A stretch of 64,000 bases of DNA, taken from positions 41,574-105,573 of the forward strand of contig NZ_BONO01000016.1 of the NCBI RefSeq assembly GCF_016862755.1, written 5' to 3'. How positions within the stretch are numbered: the first letter of the stretch is position 1; each line of letters opens with the position of its first letter. Origin of the DNA: Cellulomonas pakistanensis (GTDB lineage: Bacteria; Actinomycetota; Actinomycetes; Actinomycetales; Cellulomonadaceae). Below, in pieces: positions 8,391 through 17,518 of the stretch. Under the pieces are notes generated by a model. That model saw only the letters and a list, made by a program, of their open reading frames with translations, made no database searches and was not told the origin of the DNA. The translations under genes were made by a program, and so were the position numbers.

Positions 8391-8876
8391 ATGACCCGAT
8401 CAGACGAACCCGGCGATCCCCCGCCCGCGTCCGACGGGTGGAGCACGTGGCCGGACGACGCGGGCTGCGGTCCGCCGGTCGAGGAGCCCGACCCCGTCGC
8501 CGCCCCGGCGGCGCACCCGGAGCCCGCCTCCGTCCCCGACCCCGCGGCCGTGCAGGCCGCGCTCGACACCCTCGCGCGCTGGATCCGGGCCGGGCGGACG
8601 ATCATCTGCCCGGGCGAGCCCGGCGGCGATCCCCCCGCGAGCGCAGACCGCGGTGACCCGAGCGGGCCCGGATCGCCGGACGTCGCGGGCACCGCGCCCG
8701 ACCCCGAGCCCGCCGCGCCCGCGCCCGAGACCGCCGCCGACCTCGACCTCGTCCCACGCGCCGAGCCCGCCGCCGTCCGGATCTGGGCGCGCGAGCACGG
8801 CTTCCGCGTCGCCGAGCGCGGGCGCCTCCCGGTCGCGGTGGTGCACGCCTACGTCGCCTCGCACCGCGCGGGCTGA
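8391..8876 (+). CDS. Lsr2-type DNA-binding tail protein
   Basis: Protein of 161 aa. Residues 1-120 are acidic and Pro/Ala-rich and probably disordered. The C-terminus, AVRIWAREHGFRVAERGRLP followed by VAVVHAYVASHRAG, matches the Lsr2 C-terminal domain, which uses an RGR-like loop to read AT-rich minor grooves. The N-terminal beta-hairpin oligomerisation domain of true Lsr2 is absent, so this is not a standard nucleoid silencer. The ATG at 8391 begins MTRSDEPGD. It lies just upstream of pilD, facing the pilus operon, which suggests but does not prove a regulatory link. Confidence 0.65.
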   Translation: MTRSDEPGDPPPASDGWSTWPDDAGCGPPVEEPDPVAAPAAHPEPASVPDPAAVQAALDTLARWIRAGRTIICPGEPGGDPPASADRGDPSGPGSPDVAGTAPDPEPAAPAPETAADLDLVPRAEPAAVRIWAREHGFRVAERGRLPVAVVHAYVASHRAG

Positions 8877-8901
8877 CCACGACCCCGTCCCGAGGAGCCC
8901 C

Positions 8902-9696
8902 GTGCCCCCCACCGCCGCCCTCGCCCTCGCCGCCGCCGTCCTCGGCCTGGCGATCGGCTCGTTCCTCAACGTCGTCATCTGGCGGGTCCCGCGCGGCGGG
9001 TCCGTCACCGGCCCGCCGTCGGAGTGCCCGGCGTGCGGCGCGCGCATCCGGCCGCGGGACAACGTCCCGGTCGTGTCCTGGCTCCTGCTCCGAGCACGGT
9101 GCCGGGACTGCGCAGCCCCGATCAGCGCCCGGTACCCGCTGGTCGAGGCGGGCACAGCCGCGCTGTTCGCCGCCGCTGCCGCGTTGGTCGGCCCGTCGTG
9201 GGCGCTGCCGGCCGTGCTGTACCTCGCGGCCGTGGCGGTCGCCCTGGCGCTCATCGACGTGGACGTGCACCGACTGCCCGACGTCATCGTGCTGCCCTCG
9301 TACCCCGTGCTCGCGGTGCTGCTCGCCCTCGCGGCGTGGAACCCCGGCGGCACGTCCGACTGGGGCGCGCTGCTGCGGGCCGGGGTCGCCGGCGTGGCGC
9401 TGCTGACGTTCTACCTCGCCGCGGCCCTGGCGTACCCGGCGGGCATGGGCCTCGGCGACGTGAAGCTGGCGGGAGTGCTCGGCCTGGTGCTCGGCTGGTT
9501 CGGCTGGGACGCGCTCGTGGTGGGCGGGTTCGCGGCGTTCCTGCTGGGCGGCGTGTACGCGGCGGTGCTGGTCGTCCTGGGGCGCGCGGGTCGCGGGTCG
9601 GGCATCCCGTTCGGCCCGTGGATGCTCGCCGGCGCGTTCGTCGGGATCGCCGTCGGTGACCCGGTCGGTGCCTGGTACGTCGGTCTGCTCGGCTGA
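8902..9696 (+). CDS. pilD: Prepilin peptidase / N-methyltransferase (PilD)
   Basis: Membrane aspartic protease of 264 aa that cleaves type IV prepilin leaders and methylates the new N-terminus. It shows the N-terminal methylase-type motif AIGSFLNVVIWRVPRG and the zinc-binding tetracysteine CPACG...CRDC. The two catalytic Asp regions are DVDVHRLPD and GMGLGDVKL (GxGD), and there are about seven hydrophobic helices. The GTG start at 8902 follows GAGGAG. It is on the opposite strand to, and convergent with, the pilus operon whose products it should process. Confidence 0.95.
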   Translation: MPPTAALALAAAVLGLAIGSFLNVVIWRVPRGGSVTGPPSECPACGARIRPRDNVPVVSWLLLRARCRDCAAPISARYPLVEAGTAALFAAAAALVGPSWALPAVLYLAAVAVALALIDVDVHRLPDVIVLPSYPVLAVLLALAAWNPGGTSDWGALLRAGVAGVALLTFYLAAALAYPAGMGLGDVKLAGVLGLVLGWFGWDALVVGGFAAFLLGGVYAAVLVVLGRAGRGSGIPFGPWMLAGAFVGIAVGDPVGAWYVGLLG

Positions 9697-9714
9697 CCTC
9701 CCGGACGCCCGTGC

Positions 9715-11754
9715 TCAGCCGGCCCTCAGCTCCGACACCGCCCGCACCTGCCAGGCCGTGCCCAGCAGCGGGGCGAGGTACGGCGGCACCGCGCTCGCCA
9801 GGGCGGGGTCGTGCACGATCGTCGGGTAGCCGGCCCCGTCCCCCGTGGCCGCCGCGGGACCCAGCGCGCCCGCGTACCGCTGCGCGAGCGAGCCGTGCAC
9901 GACGACGTCGAACGCGCCGGCCGCCCCGCCGTGGTGCTGCACGCGGAGGGTGCCGGAGAGCGCCTGGACGACGGCCTGCACCTGCACACCCGGGCCCGCC
10001 GCGGGGTCGGGGTGGGGCGCACCCGTCGCCTGGTCGCTGTACCGGTGCGGCCACGAGTCGAACCAGCTGCCCACGCGGCTCTCCGTGTCGTCCGCCGGCG
10101 CGCGCACGGGGGCCTCGCCGATCGTCAACCCGAAGTCCCACCGCGCGTCGGCGGCGTCCGTGCCCTCCCCGGCGAGGTCCGCCAGCACGGGGTGCATCAC
10201 CTCGACGTCCCGGCCCGCCACGACGCCCAGCAGGCACTCGGTGCCCACCTCGCCGCACGCGTCGCCCGGCCCCGCGCCGGTGCGCAGCACGTCGCCCGTG
10301 ACCACCACGGACTCCTGCGCCACGAACGTGACCCCGCCTCCGCCGTCGTCCGCACCGGGCGAGAACTGCCCCTCCACGTAGAGGTTCCCGTACCGCGCCC
10401 ACTTGGTCGTGCGGGTCTGCTCGGGGTCGACCGCACCGGTCAGCCAGTCGCCCCCGGGCGCCAGCGCGGGGTCGGGCGTCGACCCGTAGGCCCCGATCGG
10501 CAGCCGTCCGTAGCGGTCGTCACCGCCGACCTGCTGGTCGACCGTGTCCAGCGGCGTGTCGACCGCCCACGACCCGGCGGCCGTCGCGTACTCCAGCGGC
10601 GTGGTCCAGACCACGACCGCGAGCCCGTCGGGCACGCCCACCGACCCCGTCCCGCAGGTCGGCAGCACCCCGTCGGGCCCGGGGACCGCGACGGTGGCCC
10701 CGCGCGCGGCGGCGGCCGCGGTGCCCGGGGACCACACGCGCATGGACTTGCCCTCGCCGACGATGCGCGTCGCGCCGTAGTAGTGGCAGCCCGGTACGTC
10801 CGCGTACAGCGTCGCGATCCCGTGGGGCAGGCCCGACCACGACCGTCGCACCGGCGCCCAGCCGCCCAGCAGCTCGTCGACCCGCCCGGCCGCCGCGTCG
10901 CCCCCGGCGTCCGTGCCGACGCACCCCGCCCACGAGCCCGTGTCGTCGTCCTCAGGGCCGCAGCGCTGGTCCGCCGTGGCGTACTCGCCGTCGACCAGGG
11001 CGGCGTCGGCCCCCGGGCCCGCCTCGGCGCCCAGCACGAGCCGGTCCTGGGTCAGCACGGCACCGGTGATCGAGTCGCCGGGCGCCAGCACGCCCACGTT
11101 GGGGCACTCGTCGGTGCGGTCCGCGGCCCGCAGGACCGCGCCGGCGCCGCAGCCGTCGGGCAGGTCCGTCGCTTGGCCGAGCGCGCGCCGGCCCTCGGCC
11201 CACGTCGTCGGCTCGACGAGGTCCGTCTCCTGGTGGAGCGCGTAGTCCGCGGTGGACTCGCGGGCGAACCGCACCTCGAGGACCCGCTCGACGGAGCCCG
11301 CGCGCCCGGTCACGGTCAGGGTCAGCGAGCTCGCCCACAGGTCGTCGAGCTCGGCGGGCGCGGTCGTCACCTCGTAGTGGTACGCGGGCGACGTCGCCGG
11401 GTCGTCCCCGTCGGCCACCGGCGCCCAGCCGGTCTCCCCCGCCGGCCACGGGCAGGCGTGGGGCAGCACGCCCGGGTCCTGCCCGACCTGCGCGGGATCG
11501 CCGCAGTCGACGTCGAGCCAGGAGGTCGGGTCCGCGAGCAGCCGCTGCTCGTAGTCGGCGGCCCCCGCCTCCGCGGCCGCGCCCGCCTGCGCCCAGTGCA
11601 GGTGCCGAGCAGCGGGTCGGACGGCGTTCGAGGCGTAGACGGACGTCACCATCACGAGCGCCGTCAGCGCGAGGAACGTGAACAGGACGCTGACGGCGGA
11701 CAGCCCGGCGTCGCGCTGCCCGTGGTCGCCCGCCCGGGCACGTCGTCGTCGCAT
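9715..11754 (-). CDS. PilX-like pilus assembly protein
   Basis: Protein of 679 aa, last gene of the pilus operon. An Arg-rich start (MRRRRARAGDHGQRDAG) is followed by one hydrophobic helix (LSAVSVLFTFLALTALVMVTSVYASNA, read across its length). This resembles the pilin-like N-terminus of PilX proteins but lacks a clear G/FTxxE cleavage site. The large exported part has many Cys in pairs (DCGDP, CGEVGTEC) and domains I cannot name. GGAGGAGG lies five bases before the ATG. The position after the minor pilins suggests a pilus tip or minor component; that role is inferred. Confidence 0.7.
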   Translation of the reverse strand: MRRRRARAGDHGQRDAGLSAVSVLFTFLALTALVMVTSVYASNAVRPAARHLHWAQAGAAAEAGAADYEQRLLADPTSWLDVDCGDPAQVGQDPGVLPHACPWPAGETGWAPVADGDDPATSPAYHYEVTTAPAELDDLWASSLTLTVTGRAGSVERVLEVRFARESTADYALHQETDLVEPTTWAEGRRALGQATDLPDGCGAGAVLRAADRTDECPNVGVLAPGDSITGAVLTQDRLVLGAEAGPGADAALVDGEYATADQRCGPEDDDTGSWAGCVGTDAGGDAAAGRVDELLGGWAPVRRSWSGLPHGIATLYADVPGCHYYGATRIVGEGKSMRVWSPGTAAAAARGATVAVPGPDGVLPTCGTGSVGVPDGLAVVVWTTPLEYATAAGSWAVDTPLDTVDQQVGGDDRYGRLPIGAYGSTPDPALAPGGDWLTGAVDPEQTRTTKWARYGNLYVEGQFSPGADDGGGGVTFVAQESVVVTGDVLRTGAGPGDACGEVGTECLLGVVAGRDVEVMHPVLADLAGEGTDAADARWDFGLTIGEAPVRAPADDTESRVGSWFDSWPHRYSDQATGAPHPDPAAGPGVQVQAVVQALSGTLRVQHHGGAAGAFDVVVHGSLAQRYAGALGPAAATGDGAGYPTIVHDPALASAVPPYLAPLLGTAWQVRAVSELRAG

Positions 11755-11801
11755 CGAGGTCCTCCTCCGGGGTCCGAGGCCGGGTGCGGGCGCCGCGCCG
11801 G

Positions 11802-12521
11802 TCACCGCACCAGCCCGTAGGGCACGACCCGCGCCGCGAACCGGGTGGGCGCGCCGCCGGTCGACGGGTCCTGCTGCACGACGAGGGCGACCTCGACGGC
11901 GCGCACGCGGTGCGGCTCGTCGGTCACGGCGCCCTCGGCGTCGAGGTACGTGAAGAGCGGCTCCGTGCCGTCGTTCCGGACCGCGCGCGCGAGCACGAGG
12001 GTCCGCACCCGCCCGTCGCACGCCGGCGAGCCGTCGTCGTCCGCGCAGTAGGTGTCCCGGGTGCCCTCGACCGGCCGACGCACCGTCTGCGAGAGCACCC
12101 CGTCCGCGAGCACGAGCTCCACCCGGGACGGGCCCGCGGCACCACCCGGGTCGTCGAGGTCCGCGTACAGGACCATCGTGCCCGGCCCGGCCTCCGCGAA
12201 CGCGGCTCGCTCCCGGCCGCCGAGCGTCGTCGGCACCGCGGCCCGCGTCACCGCGCGGTCGATCTGCTCGAGGGCGTAGCTGCCCTCCGCGGTGTCGTCG
12301 ACCCGGTCCCGGGCCGCGCCGTCCGAGCGGTGGATCCCCGCGGTCAGCGTCGCGACGCCCATCAGGATGATGCCGAACACCGTCATCGCGACGACCAGCT
12401 CGGTGAGGGTGACGCCGGCGTCCGGCACCCCGGCGCCCCACGCCCGGGTCCCGGGCCGGCGACCCGCGGGGTGCCGGCGTCGAGCCGCCCACCCGCGCCG
12501 GGCCGCGCACCTGCGACTCAT
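11802..12521 (-). CDS. Type IV minor prepilin (PilW-like)
   Basis: Protein of 239 aa with a prepilin signal: basic leader, then GVTLTELVVAMTVFGIILMG with Glu at +5 after the expected cleavage. The rest is a beta-rich pilin head with one Cys pair (YCADDDGSPAC). Its ATG overlaps the stop of the upstream Ig-domain pilin (ATGA). By analogy with PilV/W/X operons it is a minor pilin that primes assembly. Confidence 0.85.
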   Translation of the reverse strand: MSRRCAARRGWAARRRHPAGRRPGTRAWGAGVPDAGVTLTELVVAMTVFGIILMGVATLTAGIHRSDGAARDRVDDTAEGSYALEQIDRAVTRAAVPTTLGGRERAAFAEAGPGTMVLYADLDDPGGAAGPSRVELVLADGVLSQTVRRPVEGTRDTYCADDDGSPACDGRVRTLVLARAVRNDGTEPLFTYLDAEGAVTDEPHRVRAVEVALVVQQDPSTGGAPTRFAARVVPYGLVR

Positions 12522-14392
12522 CCCGCACCGCCGTCCACGACGGTCACGACGCCGTCCGCGTCCCGCACCGCGACGACCCCGCCGTCGACGGACAGCAGGA
12601 GGTCCACCGTCCGTCCGGGCTCCAGCGTGACCGGGACCAGGGCGCCGGGTCGGGGGCCGACCCAGACCACGTAGTCCGCGGGCCACAGAGCGCGCAGCGT
12701 GAACTCCCGCGGACCCTCGAACAGCGACACCGTGGCCACACCCGAGATCGCGATGCCCTCGGCGCCGATCACCACGGCCCGGTACCACCGGGCGTGGTCC
12801 TGCGCCGTGAGCTCCGGCGTCTCCCACGTCCACAGGTCGGCGTCGACCGCGAGGTCGTCCCAGGTGAGCCCGGAGTCCGACGAGCTCTGCCAGAGCACGT
12901 ACTGCGCCGGTGCGCCCTCTGCCGACGCCTCGAACGTCACCCGGTCGCCGACCGACGCGGTGGCGTCCACCGGTGACATGGTGATCACCGGCAGCGCCGG
13001 CTGCGGCGCCGGCTCCTCCTCTTCGGCCGGGAGCACCCGGACGCGCGCCGTGGCGGAGACCGCGTGACCGACTCCGTTCGACACCACGGCACGCACGGAC
13101 AGGACGCCACGGTCCGTGATCCCACCGGGCAGCTCGGTCCCCGGCGGGACCTGCACGCTCGTCATCTCCTCGCCGGAGTCCAGGTCGTGCCACGTGTAAC
13201 CGCCGTCGCCCGAGACCTGCCAGAGCACGTGCAGCGGCCCGTCCCCGGTGGCCGCGATCTCGAAGACCGCGGGCTCCGTCCCCTGCACCTCCTGGTCGAC
13301 GGGGTGCAGCGTGATCGTCACCGACGAGGGCGTCACCACCGGGGCGCCGCCCGCCGTCCACCACAGCCCGTCCGCCGCCAGGTCCCGGTGCCGCGCCGGG
13401 TACCGCCAGGCGGTCCGGGAACGGTCGTCGGGCACCACCACGTCGACCGCCTCGGCGGTGCTGCGGACCTGCTCGGCGTCGTGGGCCCGCCCGTCCGCCG
13501 CCACCAGCGACACGCTGACGCCGTCCGTGTCGCTGCCGGCCAGCGGGTTCCGGGCCCCGTCCAGCAGGACGAACCGCAGCGTCGCCTCGCGCCGGACCTC
13601 GACCGCGGCCGACCGCACCTCCCCGGGACCGACGCGGCCGAGCGGCACCGTCCCGGTGCTGAACCGCCAGTCGGCGGTGACGTACTGCGCCGAGGCCGCC
13701 GTGGCGTCCCCCGTGTCCACCGCGTACCAGTGGGACGGTGCCGGGTCCGCGGCCGGGTCCACCTCGAACACGGCGCAGCCGTCGGTGCCGGTGGTCGCCG
13801 TCCCGGCCAGGCCCGGGGGCGCCCCGGCGCTGACCGCCGAGAGCAGCGCGACCTCCAGGCCGGCGACGGGCTGCTGGTCGTCGTGCACCCGCACCGCGAC
13901 AAACGACCGCTCGGTCAGCGGTTCGCGCTGCTCGACACGCACCGGGGACCTCGCCGTCGGCCACGACACCTCGACGCGCACCTCCGCCAGCGCGGCGGGT
14001 GTCGCGACCGCGGAGAGCGGGTCGCCGCACACCGGGCCCCCCTCCGGACGGACGACCGTCGCCGTCCGGCGCACCTCGTACGGCACGCCGCCGACGTCGA
14101 CCGTGGACGTGTCGACGAGGAACGTCGGGTCGATCGGCACGGCCGCCGGGCCGGCGGCTCCGGCCGGGGGGCGCGCCGCGAGCGCCCGCGCCTCCGCCAC
14201 CGAGCCCGCCGCGAGCTGGGACGCCGTCACCCGCCGCTGCGTCTCGACCGTCATCCGGAACGTCCCCATGACGAACGTGAGGAGCGACGCGGCGAAGATG
14301 CCGAACAGCGTCGTGGCGACGACGGACTCGACGAGGGTGAAGCCCGCGTCGCGTGAGCGCCGCCACCGGGCGAGGCGGGTCCCTCGCGTCAC
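12518..14392 (-). CDS. Large minor prepilin with two Ig-like modules
   Basis: Protein of 624 aa. The leader RRSRDAGFTLVESVVATTLF is a type IV prepilin signal with Glu at +5, as in PilV. After a pilin-like head and a carboxypeptidase-regulatory-like region, the C-terminal half has two related modules: ITLHPVDQEVQGTEPAVFEI...VLWQVSGDGGYTWHDL and ITMSPVDATASVGDRVTFEA...VLWQSSSDSGLTWDDL. These look like Ig-like domains. Ordinary minor pilins are 150-250 aa, so this is greatly enlarged and may display an adhesive tip. The GTG at 14390-14392 overlaps the pilO stop; its own stop overlaps the next ATG. Confidence 0.85.
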   Translation of the reverse strand: MTRGTRLARWRRSRDAGFTLVESVVATTLFGIFAASLLTFVMGTFRMTVETQRRVTASQLAAGSVAEARALAARPPAGAAGPAAVPIDPTFLVDTSTVDVGGVPYEVRRTATVVRPEGGPVCGDPLSAVATPAALAEVRVEVSWPTARSPVRVEQREPLTERSFVAVRVHDDQQPVAGLEVALLSAVSAGAPPGLAGTATTGTDGCAVFEVDPAADPAPSHWYAVDTGDATAASAQYVTADWRFSTGTVPLGRVGPGEVRSAAVEVRREATLRFVLLDGARNPLAGSDTDGVSVSLVAADGRAHDAEQVRSTAEAVDVVVPDDRSRTAWRYPARHRDLAADGLWWTAGGAPVVTPSSVTITLHPVDQEVQGTEPAVFEIAATGDGPLHVLWQVSGDGGYTWHDLDSGEEMTSVQVPPGTELPGGITDRGVLSVRAVVSNGVGHAVSATARVRVLPAEEEEPAPQPALPVITMSPVDATASVGDRVTFEASAEGAPAQYVLWQSSSDSGLTWDDLAVDADLWTWETPELTAQDHARWYRAVVIGAEGIAISGVATVSLFEGPREFTLRALWPADYVVWVGPRPGALVPVTLEPGRTVDLLLSVDGGVVAVRDADGVVTVVDGGAG

Positions 14393-14994
14393 GGCGAGGC
14401 CTCGTCGTCGGGGTCGGCCACCTCGTCGGCGGGCGCGTCGGGGGACGGGACCGCGTCGGCGTCGATCAGGACGAAGGTGTAGCCCGTGGCGGTCATGCTC
14501 TGGTCCGCGCCGGGGTTGCTCCACGCGGTGACCAGGAGCAGCCGGTCGTCCATCGACTGCAGGTCGCTCAGGTACTGCATCTTCTGCTCGAAGGTGCCGT
14601 CGACCGACAGGTTCACCTCCACCTGGTAGAGACGGCCGCCGCCGACGTCGCTCGCCGTCGGCTCCGCCCGGGACACCGAGGTCACGACCGCACCCGAGCG
14701 CGCCGAGAGGTCGGCGAGCCGCTGCACGAACGACTCGAGCTCGAGCGACGTCGGGAAGTGCCGCCGGAGCCCGGCCAGCTCCGCCTCCAGCGCCGGCTGG
14801 TCCTCCCGGTCGGCCGCGAGCCGCACGATCTCGCGGCGTCGGTCCTCGTTCGTCTCCTCGGTGCGGTCCGCCGCTGCGTCGGCCTCGCGCGTCTCGTCCA
14901 GCATCGGGGAGAGCGCGAGGAACCAGCACCCGGCCGCGAGCAGCAGCGCGACGGCGACGGTCGCCACCCACCAGAGCCTGCGCGTGCTCGTCAC
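14389..14994 (-). CDS. pilO: PilO alignment protein
   Basis: Bitopic inner-membrane protein of 201 aa. A short cytoplasmic N-terminus and one helix (LWWVATVAVALLLAAGCWFL) are followed by a coiled-coil-like acidic/basic stretch (DETREADAAADRTEETNEDR) and a ferredoxin-like PilO core containing GRLYQVEVNLSVDGTFEQKM. It should pair with PilN to link the cytoplasmic PilM ring to the pilus. The GTG start (14992-14994) overlaps the pilN stop. Confidence 0.85.
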   Translation of the reverse strand: MTSTRRLWWVATVAVALLLAAGCWFLALSPMLDETREADAAADRTEETNEDRRREIVRLAADREDQPALEAELAGLRRHFPTSLELESFVQRLADLSARSGAVVTSVSRAEPTASDVGGGRLYQVEVNLSVDGTFEQKMQYLSDLQSMDDRLLLVTAWSNPGADQSMTATGYTFVLIDADAVPSPDAPADEVADPDDEASP

Positions 14995-15734
14995 GCCGCC
15001 TCCTCCTCCTGCTCGGGCCGGCCGGCCTCCGCGCCGGCCTCGCCCGGGCTCTCGACGTAGCGCTGCGAGCGTCGCGACGCGTCGATCTGGACCGTGCCGG
15101 ACACCTTGTGGGTGCCGAGCTGCTCGTCCCGCTCGACGGAGGTGAACGTGGCGCCGAACAGTCCGTCCATCGCGTCGAACACGGTGAGCAGCTCACCGCT
15201 CTGCTGGAGCGTCGGCACGTGGACGACCCAGGTGATCGTGCCGATCGCGAACCCGGGGTCGAACGGGTCGTCGTCGGCCTGGTCCAGGTAGTCCGACTCG
15301 AAGGTGATGCTGATCGATCCGCTCTCGAGCAGGGCCCAGGACGGCATGCGGTCCTGGACGTGCCGCACGAGGTCGGCCCAGAGCACCTCGTTGCGCATCC
15401 CGTCCGCGATCGCGGACCGCACCGCGGTGATGTCCGAGCGCAGGCTCACGAGATCCGCGTAGCCGTTGATCTGGGCGGCGAGCGCATCGGACTCGGCCTG
15501 CACCGCGGTCTCGCGCGACTGCGCCGACGAGCGGGCGCTCATCCCCCATGCGAGGGCCGCCACGAGGGCCAGCACCACCGCGAGGAGCAGGACGACGCAC
15601 CGGAGGCGCACCGCTCGCAGGGCGCGCCGGTTCCGCACCACGTCCGGGAGCAGGTCCACGACCGGCGTCGCGACCTGCGACCCGGTGTCGCGCTCGGCCT
15701 TCGGAGCGCGCTCCCGCGCACGCAGCGGGCTCAC
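14991..15734 (-). CDS. pilN: PilN assembly protein
   Basis: Protein of 247 aa. The N-terminal cytoplasmic tail contains VATPVVDLLPDVV, the short conserved segment by which PilN binds PilM. Then come a membrane helix (CVVLLLAVVLALVAALAWG), a coiled coil and a periplasm-like domain with a beta-rich core. The C-terminal tail is Glu-rich. The GTG at 15732-15734 overlaps the pilM stop (GTGA); an upstream start in the same frame would lie inside pilM and is less likely. Confidence 0.87.
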   Translation of the reverse strand: MSPLRARERAPKAERDTGSQVATPVVDLLPDVVRNRRALRAVRLRCVVLLLAVVLALVAALAWGMSARSSAQSRETAVQAESDALAAQINGYADLVSLRSDITAVRSAIADGMRNEVLWADLVRHVQDRMPSWALLESGSISITFESDYLDQADDDPFDPGFAIGTITWVVHVPTLQQSGELLTVFDAMDGLFGATFTSVERDEQLGTHKVSGTVQIDASRRSQRYVESPGEAGAEAGRPEQEEEAA

Positions 15735-16744
15735 GCGGCACCACCGCCGGAAGCCAGCCCCGCGGCGACGGCCCACACCGGGAGGGAGCCCTCGCAGGCC
15801 CTCGCAGCCCTGCCCTCCACCGCGAACACCCCGTCGGGCCGCGGCAGCGAGACCGGGACGCGCGCGAAGGACGCGAGGTACTGGCCGAGCCCGGGCAGAC
15901 CGGCCCCGCGGCCGGTCAGCAGTACAGCTTCCACGGGGCGGTTGCCGCCCTGCGCGTGGAACGCCAGCGTCTCCGCCACGATCGTGGCCATCCGCTCGGC
16001 GTGGGCCGCGACCACCGGGGCGAGGTCGCCGTGCAGCACGCGCTCGTCACGCAGCGCCTGCTCGGCCGCGTCGACGTCCACCCCGAGCAGGCGGGCGAGC
16101 TCGGCGACCAGCGCGGTCCCGGCGACGCCGCCGAACCGGACCAGCTGCGGGACGCCGTGCTCGGCCACCACGATCTGCACCCCGTCCGCTCCCACGTCCA
16201 CGACGGCGGTCACGGCGTGCTCGCCACCCCGCGGGACCACGGCGCGCACCAGCGCGAACGCCGCGAGGTCGACACCGACGACGCGCAGCCCGGCCTGCTC
16301 GACCGCCTCGACGGCCGCGGCGGTGGCGGCGTCCGGCACCGCGACCAGCAGGCCCTCGACCCGCTCCCCGTCGCCCCGCACCGGGTAGAAGTCGAGGACG
16401 CAGTCGGCCACCGGCACGGGCAGGCTCTCCTGCACCAGGAACGGCAGCGACGCGCGCATCTGCTCGCGGGAGGCCGCCGGCATCGTCACGGGCCGGACGA
16501 TCGTGTGCTCCCCGGCCACGCCGAGCACGGCCTCGCGCGCGCGCACGCCGGCTGTCCGGCACGCGCGTCGCACCGCCGCCGCCACCCGACGGGGGTCGAG
16601 CACCTGCGCGCGCTCGACCGCGGCGGGCGGGAGCGGCTGCTCGCCGAACCGCAGCAGCCGCGGCCGCTTCCCGGGTGCGCCGTCGACCTCGGCGACCCGG
16701 ACCGCCGTGCGGCCCAGGTCGACGCCGATGCGTCGGTTGGTCAC
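15731..16744 (-). CDS. pilM: PilM actin-like ATPase
   Basis: Protein of 337 aa of the FtsA/PilM actin-like fold, forming the cytoplasmic ring of the pilus machine. It shows the phosphate 1 motif IGVDLGRTAVRVAEVD, phosphate 2 (VVDVGADGVQIVV) and adenosine motif VLLTGRGAGLPGLGQYL. PilM, PilN and PilO are encoded consecutively with overlapping ends. The GTG start follows GAAGGGA. It sits downstream of two pilin genes after a gap of about 120 bases, so it may have its own promoter. Confidence 0.92.
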   Translation of the reverse strand: MTNRRIGVDLGRTAVRVAEVDGAPGKRPRLLRFGEQPLPPAAVERAQVLDPRRVAAAVRRACRTAGVRAREAVLGVAGEHTIVRPVTMPAASREQMRASLPFLVQESLPVPVADCVLDFYPVRGDGERVEGLLVAVPDAATAAAVEAVEQAGLRVVGVDLAAFALVRAVVPRGGEHAVTAVVDVGADGVQIVVAEHGVPQLVRFGGVAGTALVAELARLLGVDVDAAEQALRDERVLHGDLAPVVAAHAERMATIVAETLAFHAQGGNRPVEAVLLTGRGAGLPGLGQYLASFARVPVSLPRPDGVFAVEGRAARACEGSLPVWAVAAGLASGGGAA

Positions 16745-16867
16745 GTGTGGTCCCTTCTGCTCTCTGCGGCCGTCGCCCGTCCCGGGAGCGATGCTCCGGG
16801 GACGGGCGACGGTGCGGCGGTGCACCGCGGGTCCGAGGCGATCGCCCCGGCGATCAGGACGACACGG

Positions 16868-17386
16868 TCACGAGCACGTGCCCGTCTCCAGTCCGCGCTG
16901 CGCGGAGTACCGGTAGTCCTTCTCCTTGCCCGCGTCGGTGCGGACGTTCACGCACCAGTTGTGCTGGTTGACCGGGTCCGAGTCCCCCGGGTAAGGCACG
17001 AGAGCCACGGCCGTGGTCTCGTCAGCCACGGCAGCACCCGCCCCGGTCAGGAGCTTCACGGAGGTGGACACGCCTCCCAGCGGCTCTGCCCCGCTGGCGG
17101 AGCCCGTGGAGCTGACCCAGTAGGTCGTCGGGTCGCCGGTCACGGGATCGAAGTTCATGCCGACGCGGATCCGGGTCGGGTCTGCCGTCACGAGCTGGGT
17201 CTGGATCTCCCGGCCGATGCCGGACACGTCCGACTGCGCGGCCGAGTCCCGGGCGCGGGCCTGCTGGTTGATGTACAGCGGGACCGCGACCGCGGCCAGG
17301 ATCCCGATGATGACGATGACGACCAGCAGCTCGGTGAGGGTGAAGCCGGTGTCGTCGTCGCGCACTCGCCTCAGGCGTGCACACAT
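16868..17386 (-). CDS. pilA: Type IV major prepilin, first of two paralogs
   Basis: Protein of 172 aa. The 14-residue basic leader ends at Gly before FTLTELLVVIVIIGILAAVA, the classic type IV pilin helix with Glu5. The head ends NWCVNVRTD...YSAQRGLETGTC, giving a Cys pair for a D-loop disulfide. It shares most of its first 50 mature residues with the upstream pilin (VPLYxNQQxRARDSAAQSDV). GGAGGA lies seven bases before the ATG, stronger than its paralog's site, so it may be the more abundant subunit. Confidence 0.93.
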   Translation of the reverse strand: MCARLRRVRDDDTGFTLTELLVVIVIIGILAAVAVPLYINQQARARDSAAQSDVSGIGREIQTQLVTADPTRIRVGMNFDPVTGDPTTYWVSSTGSASGAEPLGGVSTSVKLLTGAGAAVADETTAVALVPYPGDSDPVNQHNWCVNVRTDAGKEKDYRYSAQRGLETGTCS

Positions 17387-17518
17387 GTGTCTGTCCTCCA
17401 GTGTCGATTCGAGGTGTTTCCCGGTGAGGTCGCGGCCGGTACCGCTCCCTCGTCCGTCGCCGCGCACGAGCACCGGGGCGGGCGGCTGACGACGGGACAT
17501 CTGCGTCGCTGGTCGCGA

